DNA of 64,000 nt, taken from Acanthococcus lagerstroemiae (Eukaryota > Arthropoda > Insecta > Hemiptera > Eriococcidae). The DNA lies in NCBI GenBank assembly GCA_031841125.1, contig CM063109.1:34848038-34912037 (forward strand), written 5' to 3'. The notes beneath the pieces were generated by a model. The model did not search any database, was not told the origin of the DNA, and saw only the letters and a program-made list of their open reading frames with translations. Positions within the stretch are counted from its first letter, which is position 1; the number at the start of each line of letters is the position of its first letter. A program made the position numbers and the translations under genes. Shown here piece after piece: positions 43,209 through 56,300 of this stretch.

Positions 43209-43683
43209 CTCACAGCAATAAGATGGCGGGATATGCATTGAAGTGACCACTAATCTCCCCCTTTGAAGACTGAGACCTCTCCACGCTGGTGAGTCAATGC
43301 GATATTAAAACGATTCTTTCGGCACTAAAACTCACGTCCAGATTCCATGTATACTTAGCGCCCCTACGAGGTATAATATAGGCCTCGAAAATGATTTATG
43401 CGGAATCCATACGCGCAAAGATAAATAAAAACTGTGTAACGGCTCTGCGAATCGTTTGCAATCGAATTCGGCTATATCGACGCTATCGTTAATTTATGTG
43501 GCCGCGTGAAATGAGTTTTTTCGTATAAGATATACGCTATTCCCTTCATTCATTTTTCAAATTTACCGCTATTGATTTCCCTCCCCCCTCCCCTTCGAAA
43601 GCGGTTTTCCATTTGACATAATTTTTGCTCTCGGTATCCTCCCTCCAGTCGGCCAAACGCACAATCTGATATCAATCTGCGCG

Positions 43684-44238
43684 ATGGGAACAATAGAGAA
43701 GTACGTAGAAATTTATAACGCGAACGCCCCGGAGTTGGCAAGTGAAAGCGGAACGCCTCGAGGAAATTTTTTCGTGCTTATTGAAAAAATATCATTAATG
43801 ACTGCCGGGATAGATGAGGAATCCGTTTTGCGGCTCGAACGGAGAGCAATAAGGGCTACGTCGTACTCAGGGGTTAGAGAATATTACAACTCCCTTATCG
43901 TTTTTCGCTTGTATTGTAACATCTCTGGCAGTCTGAGCACGAGTCTTTTGAATACAATGCGGCGGTCTATATTAATACCAGTGGCGCTGTTCGATCCTAT
44001 CCTAACACAATCCTACATCGTTGTCCCGGCTCCGGAAAAGCACGTGATACGAGGCTCAAGAGCTCTTCGTGCACGTGCCGGTAATAAGTCTTCTTTTTTT
44101 GAATGTAAAAAAATTAAACGCGCAGAAAACGCATACGGTCGCGGCGAGACCCGGGGAAAATTGAATCGAAAGCCGACAATTTTTGAAATGCGAGTTACTT
44201 CGGTTGGTTATGTACAACCGGAATGGCCGCGAGCGTAA
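43684..44238 (+). CDS. 184-residue hypothetical ORF
   Basis: This is the longest frame in a region without TE signatures (MGTIEKYVEIYNANAPELAS...). There is no motif, signal peptide or repeat I recognise. The C-terminal third is basic (RARAGNKSS, KKIKRAE). It overlaps open minus-strand frames, and no splice-site context stands out. It may be chance. Confidence 0.15.
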   Translation: MGTIEKYVEIYNANAPELASESGTPRGNFFVLIEKISLMTAGIDEESVLRLERRAIRATSYSGVREYYNSLIVFRLYCNISGSLSTSLLNTMRRSILIPVALFDPILTQSYIVVPAPEKHVIRGSRALRARAGNKSSFFECKKIKRAENAYGRGETRGKLNRKPTIFEMRVTSVGYVQPEWPRA

Positions 44239-44239
44239 A

Positions 44240-45140
44240 TGAGAATTCATCCCTCGTTATTAAATTCGTCGTGTGTTTTGATATAGAACCGCATTTACGT
44301 GACCGTTGACCGATTACCCGGTATTGTGTTAAATTTCGATTAAATTCGAACGATTTTTGGAGAGAGCATTGTACCGGGGTTGATGTTCGAGTGTATGCAA
44401 CGCCAACCATCAGCCAACGGGTGCGTCCTAAAATAAGTAAAAATAGTTCGCCGATGCTGTTTATTGATAATTAACCGGTGATGTGGAAATGGCTCGGCGG
44501 GCTTACCCTTTCGAGAGAAAGTTTATTAACATTTCGAATATCACGTTACCGGGATGGAGGAACAAGTGCCAGTGAACTTAAATTCCAGTGATTGATTGAT
44601 GCTCGTAAGCGAAATTACGACTGCAGGTAGCCTGGCATTCTGAAACTTGTTTTTATTGGATGGATTTGCCTACAGGGTGTTTCGTGTATCTCTTACCTCT
44701 TACAGACCCTGAAACTAGCGATTACACAGTCGGGTCATTTCATTTCAAATCAGTGTAACACGTTTCGGTACCACGGGGGCCATCAAGACGCGCTTTCCGG
44801 GGGAGCGTGGTTGCCGGAGTCGCGTTCGGTTACCTCACGAGGTATACCATGCGGAAGCGTAGAAAACGCGGACATTTCGACACTGAAGTGAGCACTGCGC
44901 AGGAGTTGATGGGAAGATAACTGTATTTTACGAATTGCGAAATATTACTTACATAAGCACAAGAACTGCGGGCTACGTCGAGAGCAGACGACGGAGAAGG
45001 AGACGTAGGACAGAGCAAGCGTTGCGGACGACGGCGAAAGTATGAACAGAAGGGGCGGGAGATTGCGAATTGGCTTGCTGATCAACGCGCTAACACTATA
45101 CAGAACGTAGCAGAGTAAAAAAACAGAGTGTAACTCTCTC
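44240..45140. other. No gene seen
   Basis: Possibly single-copy sequence. No inverted or tandem repeat noted. Confidence 0.4.
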
Positions 45141-45141
45141 T

Positions 45142-45324
45142 AGTAGAGCACCGAGAACCTAGAAACACCCGAGTCCTGCTGACATCCGCCATTTTCCGTC
45201 GTTTGATGCCCGACGATTCACAGTTCACTACACGGAACGTTCCCCGTATCGAATCGTGAATCGTCGGACACCAAGTGACGGAAAATGGCGGGTGTCAATA
45301 CTGGATGTTTCCAGGTGCTCTACT
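45142..45324. mobile_element. Palindromic MITE, 183 bp, AGTAGAGCACC ends
   Basis: AGTAGAGCACC at the left pairs with GGTGCTCTACT at the right, and inner blocks ATCCGCCATTTTCCGTC and GACGGAAAATGGCGGGTGTC also pair inverted. Arms are about 75 bases. Confidence 0.78.
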
Positions 45325-45416
45325 TACAGACATAGTGACGAGGAGGACAAGGGACCGCAAGCAGTCCGGAGAGGTCCGGGGGACTGACAGTCCCAGTACT
45401 TCGCATCTTGTCCCGG

Positions 45417-47190
45417 CTATTGCTGGGCATAATCTTCATATTTGCTGGCTCCTTCCTGCTTTTTAGGAATCATAATTAACCTGCTTTTATGGAAATCTGT
45501 TGCCATTTCTTCTTCCTCAAAGATTCCGCTAATTAATCCGTACAAATTTTTTAAAACTACATCTCTTGCATTCTTCAATAACTCACTAACAATTTCATCA
45601 ACTCCTTCTGCTTTACCTGCTTTCATTTCTTCCAGAGCTCTATTAAATTCTGATCTCAAAATAGGGTCTCCTCTTTCTTCATTCTCCACACTGTCTTTTT
45701 TTTCCATACATTTATTTATACCTGCTCCATTCTTACACAGTTTTTCAACATATCTCCCCAATATTTTTAGTTTTTTTTTTTTTTTTTTTTTACTGTAATA
45801 ATTTTTTTTTCATTCATTAAATTATTTGTTCTCTTTCCTCTTACTCCAAAATACCTTTTTACTTTAACTTGATCGGTATTTCCTGCTTTCATTTGCTCGT
45901 CAGTTTCCTCGAAGTTCTGATTAATCCATTTTTCATTGGCCTTCTTACACTCTCTCTTTATTTGATTTCTTAAAGTCTTATATTTGTCCTCACTTTCTCT
46001 ATAATTGGCTTGTTTATATGTACTTTCGTTTTTCTTCCATTAACTCTGTCATCACCCTTTACATCCATGGGTTTTTCTTTTTTATTACTTGAGAACCTAA
46101 TTTCTTCCTTGCTGCCAGATTTATTGCTTTTTTTTAGTACTGTCCACTTCCCTTCTGTATCATTTCCTTCCTGTGATTTACAAAGTTCTTTTGTTATTTC
46201 TCTTTGATATTCTTCTCTTTTCTTTACCTTTTTCAACGACTCCAAATTCCATGTTGTTTTTACTTTCTTATTCATGTTTTTAAATCTAAACCTACATTCC
46301 CTTACTATTAAATTGTAATCATTATCTACATCCACTCCTGGGTCTGTCTTATAATCCAATATTTGATTTTTATATTTTCTTCTCGAATCTATTTGATTTA
46401 TTTTTTCATCTCCAGGGCTTTTTCAAGTGTATTTTCTTCTCTCATGTTTTTAAACAAATAAATAATGTATATTCTTCACAAAATTCTAGGAGCTTTGCCC
46501 CTCTTCTATTTCGCGCTCCTAAACCATGCTACTCGCCTACCCTTTCTTCCTTTCTTCCTCCTACTGTGGCGTTCCAATCTCCTATTATAATTAAATTTTC
46601 TTCTTTCTTTTCCTTTTACCTTCCAGGGGTGGATCCAGGGGGGGGGGTTAAACCTCCCTGAAATTTGGTGATTTTTTTTTGTTGAATCACACATTACAGG
46701 GCACCAAAATATTGTTCCTGAACAGAGAGTGTGAACCACGACACGAGATTGTAATCCCCCCTGAAATTTTTTCCTGGATCCGCCTCTGTTACCTTCCTCA
46801 ATATTTCGTCAATTTCTTCATAAATTTTTCCCACTTCTTCTTCACTATAACTTCCTGTAGGCATATAAACTTGGACTACCACCAAACATACTAGTTTTGC
46901 TGAAATTTTCGCCATTAATATTCTCTCACTATGTTGGGTATAAATTTGCACTCTATTCCTTACAGTCTTATTAATAATAATACCTACGCATGCTTGCCCT
47001 CTTTTCGCTGCTGTATTAATGATTCTATACTCAACCTACCAAAAATCATTTTCTTCCAGCCATCTCACTTCACTGATTCCCGTTTTGTAATTTTAATCTA
47101 TTCATCTCTTCCTTTAAGTTTTCTAATTTGCGTACCTCATTCAGTGCCCTAGTTTCTCATTAGGTAATCTCCACCCGGACATCTAAATGG
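45417..47190 (-). pseudogene. RTE-like LINE fragment: endonuclease and RT N-terminus
   Basis: On the minus strand the endonuclease begins near 47060 (RIINTAAKRGQACVGIIINK) and continues through HSERILMAKISAKLV and VVQVYMPTGSYSEEE. It is interrupted at 46624-46788 by a MITE, then resumes with ENLIIIGDWNATVGG, the metal-binding GDWN motif. VDVDNDYNLIV (the SDH-type end, here altered) and a linker follow, then the start of RT (EMKAGKAEGVDEIVSELLKN, LIMIPKK). It stops abruptly at 45417 (KYEDY), before the catalytic RT motifs. Frameshifts occur at the MITE and near 46450. The order matches the copy at 3890-5815. A poly-T run at 45771-45790 lies inside. Confidence 0.8.
46624..46788. mobile_element. 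hAT MITE, 165 bp, TSD TTACCTTC, inside the LINE endonuclease
   Basis: Ends CAGGGGTGGATCCAGG and CCTGGATCCGCCTCTG are inverted. TTACCTTC is duplicated perfectly (46616-46623; 46789-46796). A G-run follows the left end. Removing the insert restores the order of endonuclease motifs in the LINE. Confidence 0.93.
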
Positions 47191-47658
47191 GAGACTTTTT
47201 ATATCCAGAATTATTATTTACCCGTACTTTTTGAGTTGCCATCATGATTGTGGTGATGGAGACGCATCTCCAGGGATAGTGTAGGTACAGTATTTGCTTG
47301 TTAAAACCCTTGTTTCCCTGAATTGTGCTAAAAAAATTTTTCTTTCTCTGACGGCGCCCCCAATCGGTCAGGCGTGAGTACCGGGAACCCTTGGCACCGC
47401 TTCAGTTATGCCTCTGCGAGAAAGGCAACTGAAACAGGTTCAGAGCAAAAAGAAAGACATCCCGTTTCTTCTTCTTCTTGTTGCCAATCATTTGTGACCG
47501 TTGTAACCTGATTCCGCAACGAGTAGCCGCCATTTATTCCGATTTGGGCTGCTTCCACTGCCCGCGCCATGGTTCCGAACTTCGACTTTATACGATCTGA
47601 TCAGAGAGTGGGCGATCTGCCTCTTGCTCTAGTTCCCGGTGCTCTTCCGAGTCCAGTA

Positions 47659-47946
47659 TAGTCTGTTCTAAATAAGAATGCCGAAAACTGTCGCGAGTAC
47701 GGGGCATGTGGGGAAAGGAAAAGGTAGTTATTCATCCAACACTACAAACCTGAGCATAGATATTCTCCAAAGTTACAGGACATCTGACAACATTATCAAA
47801 ATTTCGTTTTTGAAGGCATTATGTTCTATAAATCTGAAATTTTCACGGCGATTGATAACGTAAAAATGTTTTTTGGGCTTGCCTAGATACGTAGCAAAGT
47901 GTGAAAGGCCTGAACTGTTTTCGGCATTCTTATTTGGAACGGACTA
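47659..47946. mobile_element. MITE, 288 bp, TA target, TAGTCTGTTC ends
   Basis: TAGTCTGTTCTAAATAAGAA followed by TGCCGAAAAC returns inverted at the right end (GTTTTCGGCATTCTTATTTG, then GAACGGACTA). TA lies on each side. It fits a Tc1/mariner-type short derivative. Confidence 0.78.
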
Positions 47947-48267
47947 TAGTATCACTTTCTCCAGGTTTACACCGTCACGTCCCCCTATAAGACTAAAGAA
48001 GCTGAGCTGCTGAGCATACGTCGTTCGCAGACCTCAGCGAGCCTTTCCAGTTCGCCAATTTCCTCCACCACTGATAGGTTAGTTCTGCATGCAACCCATC
48101 GGATTCGTAGCATCCGTCTCCAAGTCCACTGGACGAAGACAACCAGAAAGCTGAGTTGCTCCAATTTTCATTATGATTTTTAATAAATTTTGCGTGAGAT
48201 TTCTTGGTTTCCAAATTTTGATTTTTTGAAGATTTCAGAATAATCTTGATTTTAAAATGATTTTCTG

Positions 48268-48508
48268 CAGAGACGAAACTTGACTTTCAGTGGGGTGGGG
48301 GGGGAGAATTTTTTGAAACTGAAAATTCGCCGACTAAATTTTTTTTCAAATTTGAAAATTTGTCGATCAAAATATTTTTTAATTGAAAAAAAAAATAAAC
48401 AAATAAACAAACGTTCTTAGAAAATTAAAAATTCAAATGAACAGTTTCAAAATTTGCAGACTGTCAAATTATTGGGGGTGTTTCAGCCTGACCATAGTTT
48501 CGTCCCTG
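48268..48508. mobile_element. MITE-like repeat with CAGAGACGAAACT...AGTTTCGTCCCTG ends
   Basis: The termini are inverted over about 13 bases. The interior (GACTTTCAGT, G-run, TTAATTGAAAAAAAAAATAA, CAAATTATTGG) is shared with 49195-49450, where the ends are less clear. Confidence 0.6.
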
Positions 48509-49194
48509 CAAATGCAGATTGGAACCTTATAACCTTATTGGAGCACTCACATTTGAACCCATGGGCATGCACCCTAGTCTGGGCGAATAAGCTAGAAGGA
48601 TGTTAGTTGGACACAAAACTTCCTTTACACATTTCGGTAATCGTTATTTACTCTTGGTAATATTTTTTTCTGAATTTCCTCTGATTCGTCTCCCAAATTG
48701 GTTCTAATAAATAAATTAAAAAATTAATTTTAAAAAAAAAAGAAAAAAAAAGTTCTAGGCCGATTGGATTAAGAGAATCGGTGCCACAAGCTCCCGTTTG
48801 TTCTTACAGGGAAAACACGCGGCGTTTTGACTTTTGTTCCAGACTAAATTTCCCTCCTATATTCACCAGGACCAAAGCCCGTAAATTAAACAACAGAACA
48901 TTTGCTATCAGATTCAGCTTGTGGCATTGGAAAATAAGTCTTTTGCTTTCAACTTTTAGATTTTATTAAAAAGTTCAGCTTTCTCAAATTTCAGGCTCCA
49001 ATAGGTCAGACAAGAGAATCTAGTACAAACAGAATAGTCATTGAAATTCGAAATTCAACGTTTGCTACCGACTTTCAGATTTTCGAAATGTCTTCCACAT
49101 TTCAACTGTTTCAACCTTTCACATAACGTTCGATACTCAGCTTGAAACCTTCGGCTTTTGACTGACTATAGTCTCTGACAGGAGTCCGTGGTAC

Positions 49195-49450
49195 TCCATT
49201 TTCAGAAACGAAAACTGACTTTCAGTTTGGGGAGGTAGAAAAGAAAAATTTGCCGCAAAATTAAAAACAAAATTAAAAAAATTAATTGATTCTTTTAATA
49301 GAAATATTTTTAAATTTTTAATTGAAAAAAAAAATAAAAATAAACAAACATTCATAAAAAATGAAAATTTCAAATGAATAGTTTTACAATCTGCCGACTG
49401 CCAAATTATTGGAGGGGGGCACACCTCCCTATATTTTCATCTCGGATTTT
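49195..49450. repeat. Second copy of the GACTTTCAGT/AAATTATTGG repeat
   Basis: It has the same order of blocks as 48268-48508 in the same orientation. Terminal inverted repeats are eroded. Confidence 0.55.
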
Positions 49451-49499
49451 CAGTTACATAGTTTAATTTTTGATTTTTCCTGTTTCTGGGCTGGCTCAT

Positions 49500-51230
49500 C
49501 TCTGCTTAGAATCGAACTCGGAGCAGAATGACAAAAATTAAGGCCGAAGCAAAGCGACAAAAAATAATTTCTGTGGCTCGGAACCTGTAGTCGGCTGGGA
49601 GACGAGAAAAACATGTCGCAAATTTTTTCGTGAGCCGCTGTAGTCTGCTGTAGTGCGTTGACAGCTTAAGTTCGCCACGCGCATCGGTGTAATCAGCACT
49701 AGTGTGCACTCGGCTTTACTGTACGAACGCAGGCGCAGAGTCGCTACCGCCATCTACAAAGGAATTCAACATCAATGGAAATGTTTCCCACAACTGGCGT
49801 TAGGAGCGAACAATTGAATTGAACTCGATTCTTCCTGCGTTCGAGCGTTTCGTTTCAGAGTTTAGTTGGTGTTTCGGTGTTCACTGCGAGTGGCCTGTGC
49901 GTCGAGTATTCGGCTTTTCGATTTATTTTTTCATTATTATTTTCTACTTTTCTTTTATAATTTTATCTGCGATTTGCCCGTTAATTTGCGCGTGCATTAA
50001 TGATAGATTAATAATTTATGTTCGTGTTGGTGTGAAATACTCGTGACGATTTTCATGGTTCCGTGAATTGTGCGTGTTTTATTCGCGACACATCATTGTC
50101 GTTGGGGCTGTTTCATCACATCGCAAACAGGTACGAAAGATAAGAATACGATTTTACGTTTTAAGAATCGCGGTTCACGGGAAATCAGTTTGCCGGTTGC
50201 CGGCCAGTCTGCGAACGTTTTTCGGGATCTAATTGAGGGCTCCATTGTGTGGTCCGGCTCGCGCTGGCGAAAGGTTTTGCACACTCGACATTTCCCGCTG
50301 GTATCCTGTGTCCTGTCATCTGTGTTGTTGTCGGTGTTCTCAAACTTCGGCTGGATTGTTTGGGGAATGGAACGTGTGAAAACTATTTGCCGTCTGTACG
50401 ATTCGTGTTGATAGAACGTGTTTCCGAGTATTATGAAATGGAATATATCCCTTGCCGAAACTAGCTGACTCGTTAATTTTTTTTGTTAAGAATTCTGGTA
50501 AATCGGAAATGTGAGCCCACGGATGCTCGAACTTATGTTCGTGGACCACGTGGAGACAGTGTAGTTATATAGACTGGTAGACTCCGGTGTTGATACGCAT
50601 TGGTATTCGATGCACGGAAGTATGAATTGTCAGACTGGACAGCTGATTAATCGTGATTGTTTACATTGTTCATCGAACCGGTTCTTGGTACAGTGGATGC
50701 GATAATCTTTGAATGGCCGTGTGCCGATAAGGTGCCTTTTGATTCGGCATCGTTTCGTTTGGTCGTGGACAAGATATTCCGGCTTTTTGTATACAGAAGC
50801 GATTGATGCGTCCCGTGTGACGGCTTGATTTGGTTCTTCGCGAGAACACCGAACATGAAAATGAGCACATGAATAACTTACAGAAGATGGTGCTCGGTGT
50901 TCTCGTTCAGCCTGTAAGTTTTGTACGTTTAGAGCCGGCATGTCAGAATTCGAATCCAAATATTTTGGACTCGGATGTGTTCTTTGTTCAGTTACTTTTT
51001 ACATTGGTGGATTCACATACACAAAGGTTTTTTGATCAGTGGATATCCGGATTTTTCAAATTCGAGTCTTACACCCAAGATTGATAGTATAAATTCATCA
51101 GTCATTATGCTAAGTAAATTTTAGGACTGCCCGGAATGAAGTATAGTATTGATGAAACTTGTCAGTGACTAGATAATGGGGGGTAGAGGGAGAGATACTG
51201 AGGATTTTCATCAGCCGGAGTACGTGCATT
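49500..51230. other. No TE recognised; possibly single-copy sequence
   Basis: Several medium frames exist (50070-50411 plus, 113 residues; 50630-50959 minus) without recognisable motifs. A short inverted pair, CGAGAACACCGA near 50840 and TCGGTGTTCTCG near 50893, is present. A 5' exon of a host gene cannot be ruled out. Confidence 0.35.
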
Positions 51231-51279
51231 AGACTATTCGGGCAAATTTGTACTTATGACTCGAGACTTCTTTTAAGAC

Positions 51280-52900
51280 TCTTCCTTCCAGGTCTGAGAC
51301 TTTTTGAAACGCTTTGAATGTTCATTCGGATTCGCCAAGACTGTTTTAAACCTGTTTAAGACTCTTTCAGACTTATTTAAGACTCTTCAAGACCCATTCA
51401 GACGTGTTCCATACTCTTCCATACAATTAAGGGTAGACCAAGAGTCTTTTAGACTCGTTTAAGACTATCTTTAATGCTTTTGCGGACTCGTTAAGCCTGG
51501 ATGCTCTGCATCGCAATCGACTTGAATATCAACTTTTTTTTTGTAGATAATTTTTATTTATTTTTTTCAAACTTCTCATACACACGTGTTCATCCCTTAA
51601 ACCGCCTCGCTTTCTCTCTTTCTCCCTCGCGTTTTCTTTATTTTCTTTCTCTGTCAGTTTCATTCCCGTATTGTTCGTCTTGGCAGTCACTTGATACTCG
51701 AATTCCGTTGATCGTACAATATATACTCGTACTTCTCTACATGCACCCTCGATCTTTTTCTTAATGGCAGTGACGATCGCGAAGCTACCCCGAACTTGCT
51801 GCAAGCCTCTTTCAGCCTTGATTGAACTCCTTAAAGTTATTCCATACTTGTTTAAAACTCATTTGAATTCGTTTAGACTATTTCAGGCTGTATTGAGAAT
51901 CTTGTACAACTCCATTCAAACTCGGCAAGATGTTGAAGGTATAAGAGATCTCTTATAAGATTTTTCAAAGCTATTGAAGGTCCTCCAAGACATTCCAGTC
52001 TCATCCATATGTAATCTGACTCTCCCAGACTACTTATAACTAACTAGCTTAAAACTGTGAATTTTTTTCGAATTTGCTAGGATTATTTCATGATTTATCT
52101 AGATTTTTTGAAACATTCAGATTTGTCTAAGATCCGTAGACTCTTCAAGCCTTTTTAAAACTGTGACTGTTCAACCTTTTCAGTTCTAAGGTACTTGAAG
52201 TCTCTCCTGGGCACATCTGGAGTCTGAAAGTGTCGGTCTTCAGCAAGTCTGAAGAAGTCTGAGCGAAACGTGATGTCTTGGAGTGTCTTGTGTCTGGAAT
52301 GTCTGTGGAATATTTTCGAAAAAGTCTAAAACATGACTGGGAAATTCTTAAAAACCGTTGAAACGTGAATGTGCTAAGTCGTCCAAATTCGTCATTTTTC
52401 CGAACAGACATTCGTGTCTGTTCGAAAAAAATGACGAATTTTATGTATAGAAGATTGAACATTTGTATCACTTAGTTCTGAAGGGAATCCCGAAAAATCT
52501 TGAACCCGTCCGAATAATCAGGCTAAGTCCGAAAGAGTTAGCAGGTCTAAAAGTTCCAAGAGTATTACAAATACTTTGAAGAGTATTACAGTGTGTCAAA
52601 GAGGTCTTGAATAATTTTATAGAATCTTGAACAAGTTGAAAAGAAGCTGAAGAAATAGTAGGCAAGCTTAAAATAGTCGTGAGAGTCTGAAGAAACTAAA
52701 ATAGTCAAGCCGGTCTAAAAGTCTTGAGAGTCTTATACAGAGTGTCAGGAAATTCTTGAAGAATCTTGTAGAATTTTGAACAAGTGTAAACGAATCTGAA
52801 AAAGTTTCAGCTAATCTTAAAGAATATTGAGCAAGTCTAAGAGATTCAGAAAAGCTTCAGCCAGACTTGAAATATTCGTGAGAGAGTCCTGAAAGAATAG
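51280..52900. repeat. Degenerate AGACT-rich repeat field with a strand switch
   Basis: From about 51280 to 52000 the plus strand is full of words such as TTTAAGACTC, TTTCAGACTT and TCAAGACC. From about 52190 the complementary words dominate (AAGTCTGAAG, GTCTTGAA, AGAGTCTTA). There is no fixed period; units are roughly 20-30 bases. An unrelated stretch of about 280 bases (51530-51810) interrupts it. The second half resumes after the MITE at 52909-53178, to about 53360. Confidence 0.6.
52386..52443. repeat. Short perfect-type hairpin, ~25-bp arms
   Basis: AAATTCGTCATTTTTCCGAA and the next bases return inverted as TTCGAAAAAAATGACGAATT after a loop of a few bases (ATTCGT). Confidence 0.8.
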
Positions 52901-52908
52901 TCGTGAAC

Positions 52909-53178
52909 CAGGCGCGGATTTAGAAAAAGGAGATGGGGCGGGGGGTTACAGTAGCGGCGATGCATATTGATTAGCTGTTGCTTTTATGTTGGCGGGGTGT
53001 GGGGGCGGGTGTGCTCCCGGAAAAATATACGTAATGACGAATATATAGATGCGTTATTATACATTTGTGGCGTGTAATGAGCGTGCAATTTATCATTTTT
53101 ATTCATTTTTTCCTATTATTACGTGAAAAATTTCAACCAAGGGGGCATGTACCTCATGCCCCCCTGGATCCGCCACTG
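52909..53178. mobile_element. hAT MITE, 270 bp, TSD TCGTGAAC
   Basis: The termini are CAGGCGCGGATTTAG and CCTGGATCCGCCACTG. The perfect 8-bp duplication TCGTGAAC is at 52901-52908 and 53179-53186. It is inserted in the AGACT-rich field. Confidence 0.9.
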
Positions 53179-53360
53179 TCGTGAACGAGTAGAGAAGTCG
53201 TAATTAGATTTGAGATATGTCTAGAAGAGTCATCGTCTACGACATACCTGTAGTCTTGAAGAAGCCTTGAACTAACACAACTCAGCAAGAGTTCGACTTT
53301 AGTCAAATCTGTGGAAGTCTTGGACAGTGAACTTTCCCAAACTTTCAGCTTCTTGAGCAA

Positions 53361-56300
53361 AGCCTAAAATTTTTAGTGAAACATAGCAGACATAACTTAC
53401 ATGCCAAAATGTAACTTCTCGCGACGGTTCATCATTAAAATGATAAAATTTTCCATTATTAAAATCCTCTTTGAGAGTGGTCAGTTACGACCTTAGAACT
53501 ATCTAAACATGTTAGGATTACCATCAGAATTACTCTTGATAAGTCTTGAAATCGTAAATTTGGATTCCGATTCCATTCTAGTGTTGCATTCATCAAAGCA
53601 GATTTGAATACTTTTCATGATCGAATCCATTTTTTGAAGATATTTGCCCATTCCCCCTTCTCTAATATAACTATTTTGGAGAATTTTAAAATGACAGCCA
53701 TGTGAGAAATACCTGTGATTGTCCGTGTATTGGGCCAGTTTTCTGTAAATAATTGCAGAGCAATCGAGACAAATTAGTGATTATTCTGATGAGGTTGTCT
53801 TAGAGATTTATGCAGCGGTGTACAGAGAGAGACTTGAAAAACGGCTAATGCTCAAAAGTTGCGATTTGGCGCCAAATAAACGTATGTAAAATTTCCATTT
53901 GGAGAGACAAAAAGCAGAAAATTACCCAGAAAAATATTTCGTGAAAATTTCGGAATACCAATTTCAGTTAAACTGAAACTATGCGCGTACCTTCGTGTGG
54001 TGGTAAATGACAGTTTGTGAACGCTAGCCGTTTTCAGATTTCGAAAAATTAAATCACCCTAAAGGACATCTTTCAGAAGAATGTTTGTTAGTTTGAAACT
54101 CCAAGAAACAATTTCCTTATTTAGCCAGTACTCACTCTGATCGGCTCTTATTTTTGGTTTATTAATTTTGAAAATTCTAAGAGTCGGCAAAATTGGATGC
54201 CGAGAAGGTGGAGCTCCAACAGAGAAATTTATATGCTTGTTGAAATTGATATTTTGTGTTGGATAAGTTACTTAGGTCCTCCCACTGAGTCACTTCTGTA
54301 CGTGCCTGTGTTTATACTTCCATAAAATTCAGATAATTTTCCTACAAAATTAGGATTTTTACCTATGACAATAATGATTTTACTACGTATTTTGAAACAC
54401 AGTACGATGGTTCCCTGATCGAAGATGATGAAATGATGATGTCTTCGTAAGTTAACAAAGAATGTTTTCAATGATCTTAATAGTGTAGAACGAAAACAGG
54501 TAATTTTCGAATTTTGATGACTGCGCTCCTTAAAAAGTTGAAGTATTGTGCGAAAATCACGGGCGCATCATTTCATTGAAAAATAATCAATATTTAGATT
54601 TCGCCCAAGAGCTTGAAGCTTTTCATCGAATTTTCCGAGAGAGCTGTTTTCAATTTTGTTTTTAAGTATTACCAATGATTGGTTTTCTCAAGTTTCGGCG
54701 ATGGATCGATATTTATTATTTATATCTCTGTGTCTCTGTCTTACTTTTATGAACTTATCTTGCTATCCTGTATGTCTTTTCCCATTATTTTTTGTTGCTG
54801 TCTCTTCTTTACGTACTTATACCTATGCATTCTACCTGTCATGAGCTCGTCTACTTACTGTCACTCCCTCTTTCTGGAAAACAAACTGACTAGTCAAGTC
54901 AAGGTTTCCAACTCTCAGTGAAACTTATCTGCAGCGTCCTGGGAAAAATTTGGAGTGGAAATCAATTGACTAGTTTCTTCTGTCTTCTATGATTTATTCT
55001 GTAATACCTACATCTTTCACCTGAACTCAACTCTGTAGTGACAATTTGAAAAGTGAAAAATATAATCCATATTTTTTGAATTACATAATTATAGGAAGTG
55101 GTCTGCCACTCTAAACATTTAGTACCTATTTGACTGAGGATGCTGGAGTGTCATTTTTGAAAACGCAGAATTGAAAAATGAGATCGTTTTACGAATACAA
55201 CTCGCTTTTGTTTGGCGATTAAACTATGATTAAGGCCGGTATACAATTCCGCATCGAAAATTTATTCTTTTGTCGAACCTTTGTTGCCGTAGCGATCTTG
55301 GGTTTCCTTTTTCAAACGTTATTATCCGATTAGGTTTACCTCTCGGTAGGTTTGAAATAACGGAGGGAAGGATTCTGGTGAAACTCTTGTGAAATTATCT
55401 TATATGCCTCCAGTTTTCCAGTTTAACGTAAATATAAAATTTGTTTAAAGGAAGACTAGTGTAACCTAACCGCATCAGAATGGTGAAGTCCAAGTACGTT
55501 CAGTAGATTGTAAATGAGTTATTGTGACAGATGTGAGAATTTTATTTCGCTCCAAATTTTTGTTTGCTCGAGTGAGAATAGGTACGTAATTAGGTGTCCA
55601 CTAGAAAAGCCGAACAGTTGTCAGATTTTGGAGATTGGCGACGCCGCCTAGACGAAAGCAAAAGTCAGCTTTCTTGGAGTGGTAGTTGTGTGTCGAAAAA
55701 ACAAGTGGCTGTGATCTGGAATCTGTACAACTACAGAAAACGCAGTGTTAAGCTGCCTCAGGACAAATCTAAAGATGTGCCCGAAGACTCGAATCTGTCG
55801 CCGATAAGAATCTCATTGGCTTATGAATGAGCATCTAAATCAGAATAATTGAGGCAGCGACCATCAGCTGACCTTAGGAATTCAACCAATTCAGGTGACA
55901 TCTTTCTTCATGTATTAAAGACAATAGAGAAATATTATATATCGATTCGCGAGAGGAAGTTTATTTCGATTCAAATAAAGTTTACAATTTGAAAAAGTAC
56001 AACGAAAATGATCACTAACATATCAAAACTTGTTAACGAGCATGCAGTTTTAAGAACATCCAAAGTACATCTGTTTGTCATAATTTTGTAACTCAGCATT
56101 GACATAGAACGATTGAAAGATGATCTCCGCAACTTACGCATACAGTTTGTGCTTACAACTTAACTTGGTCCATCATGAACACATGCACTACATTAAGAGT
56201 CTGCTAGTAATAAGACGAATCTTCTACTGGACATATTCTGCTTGACTCAGTTCAAAGGAATTGTACACTATCAAACTAAGACCCATTTTATGCATGAGCA

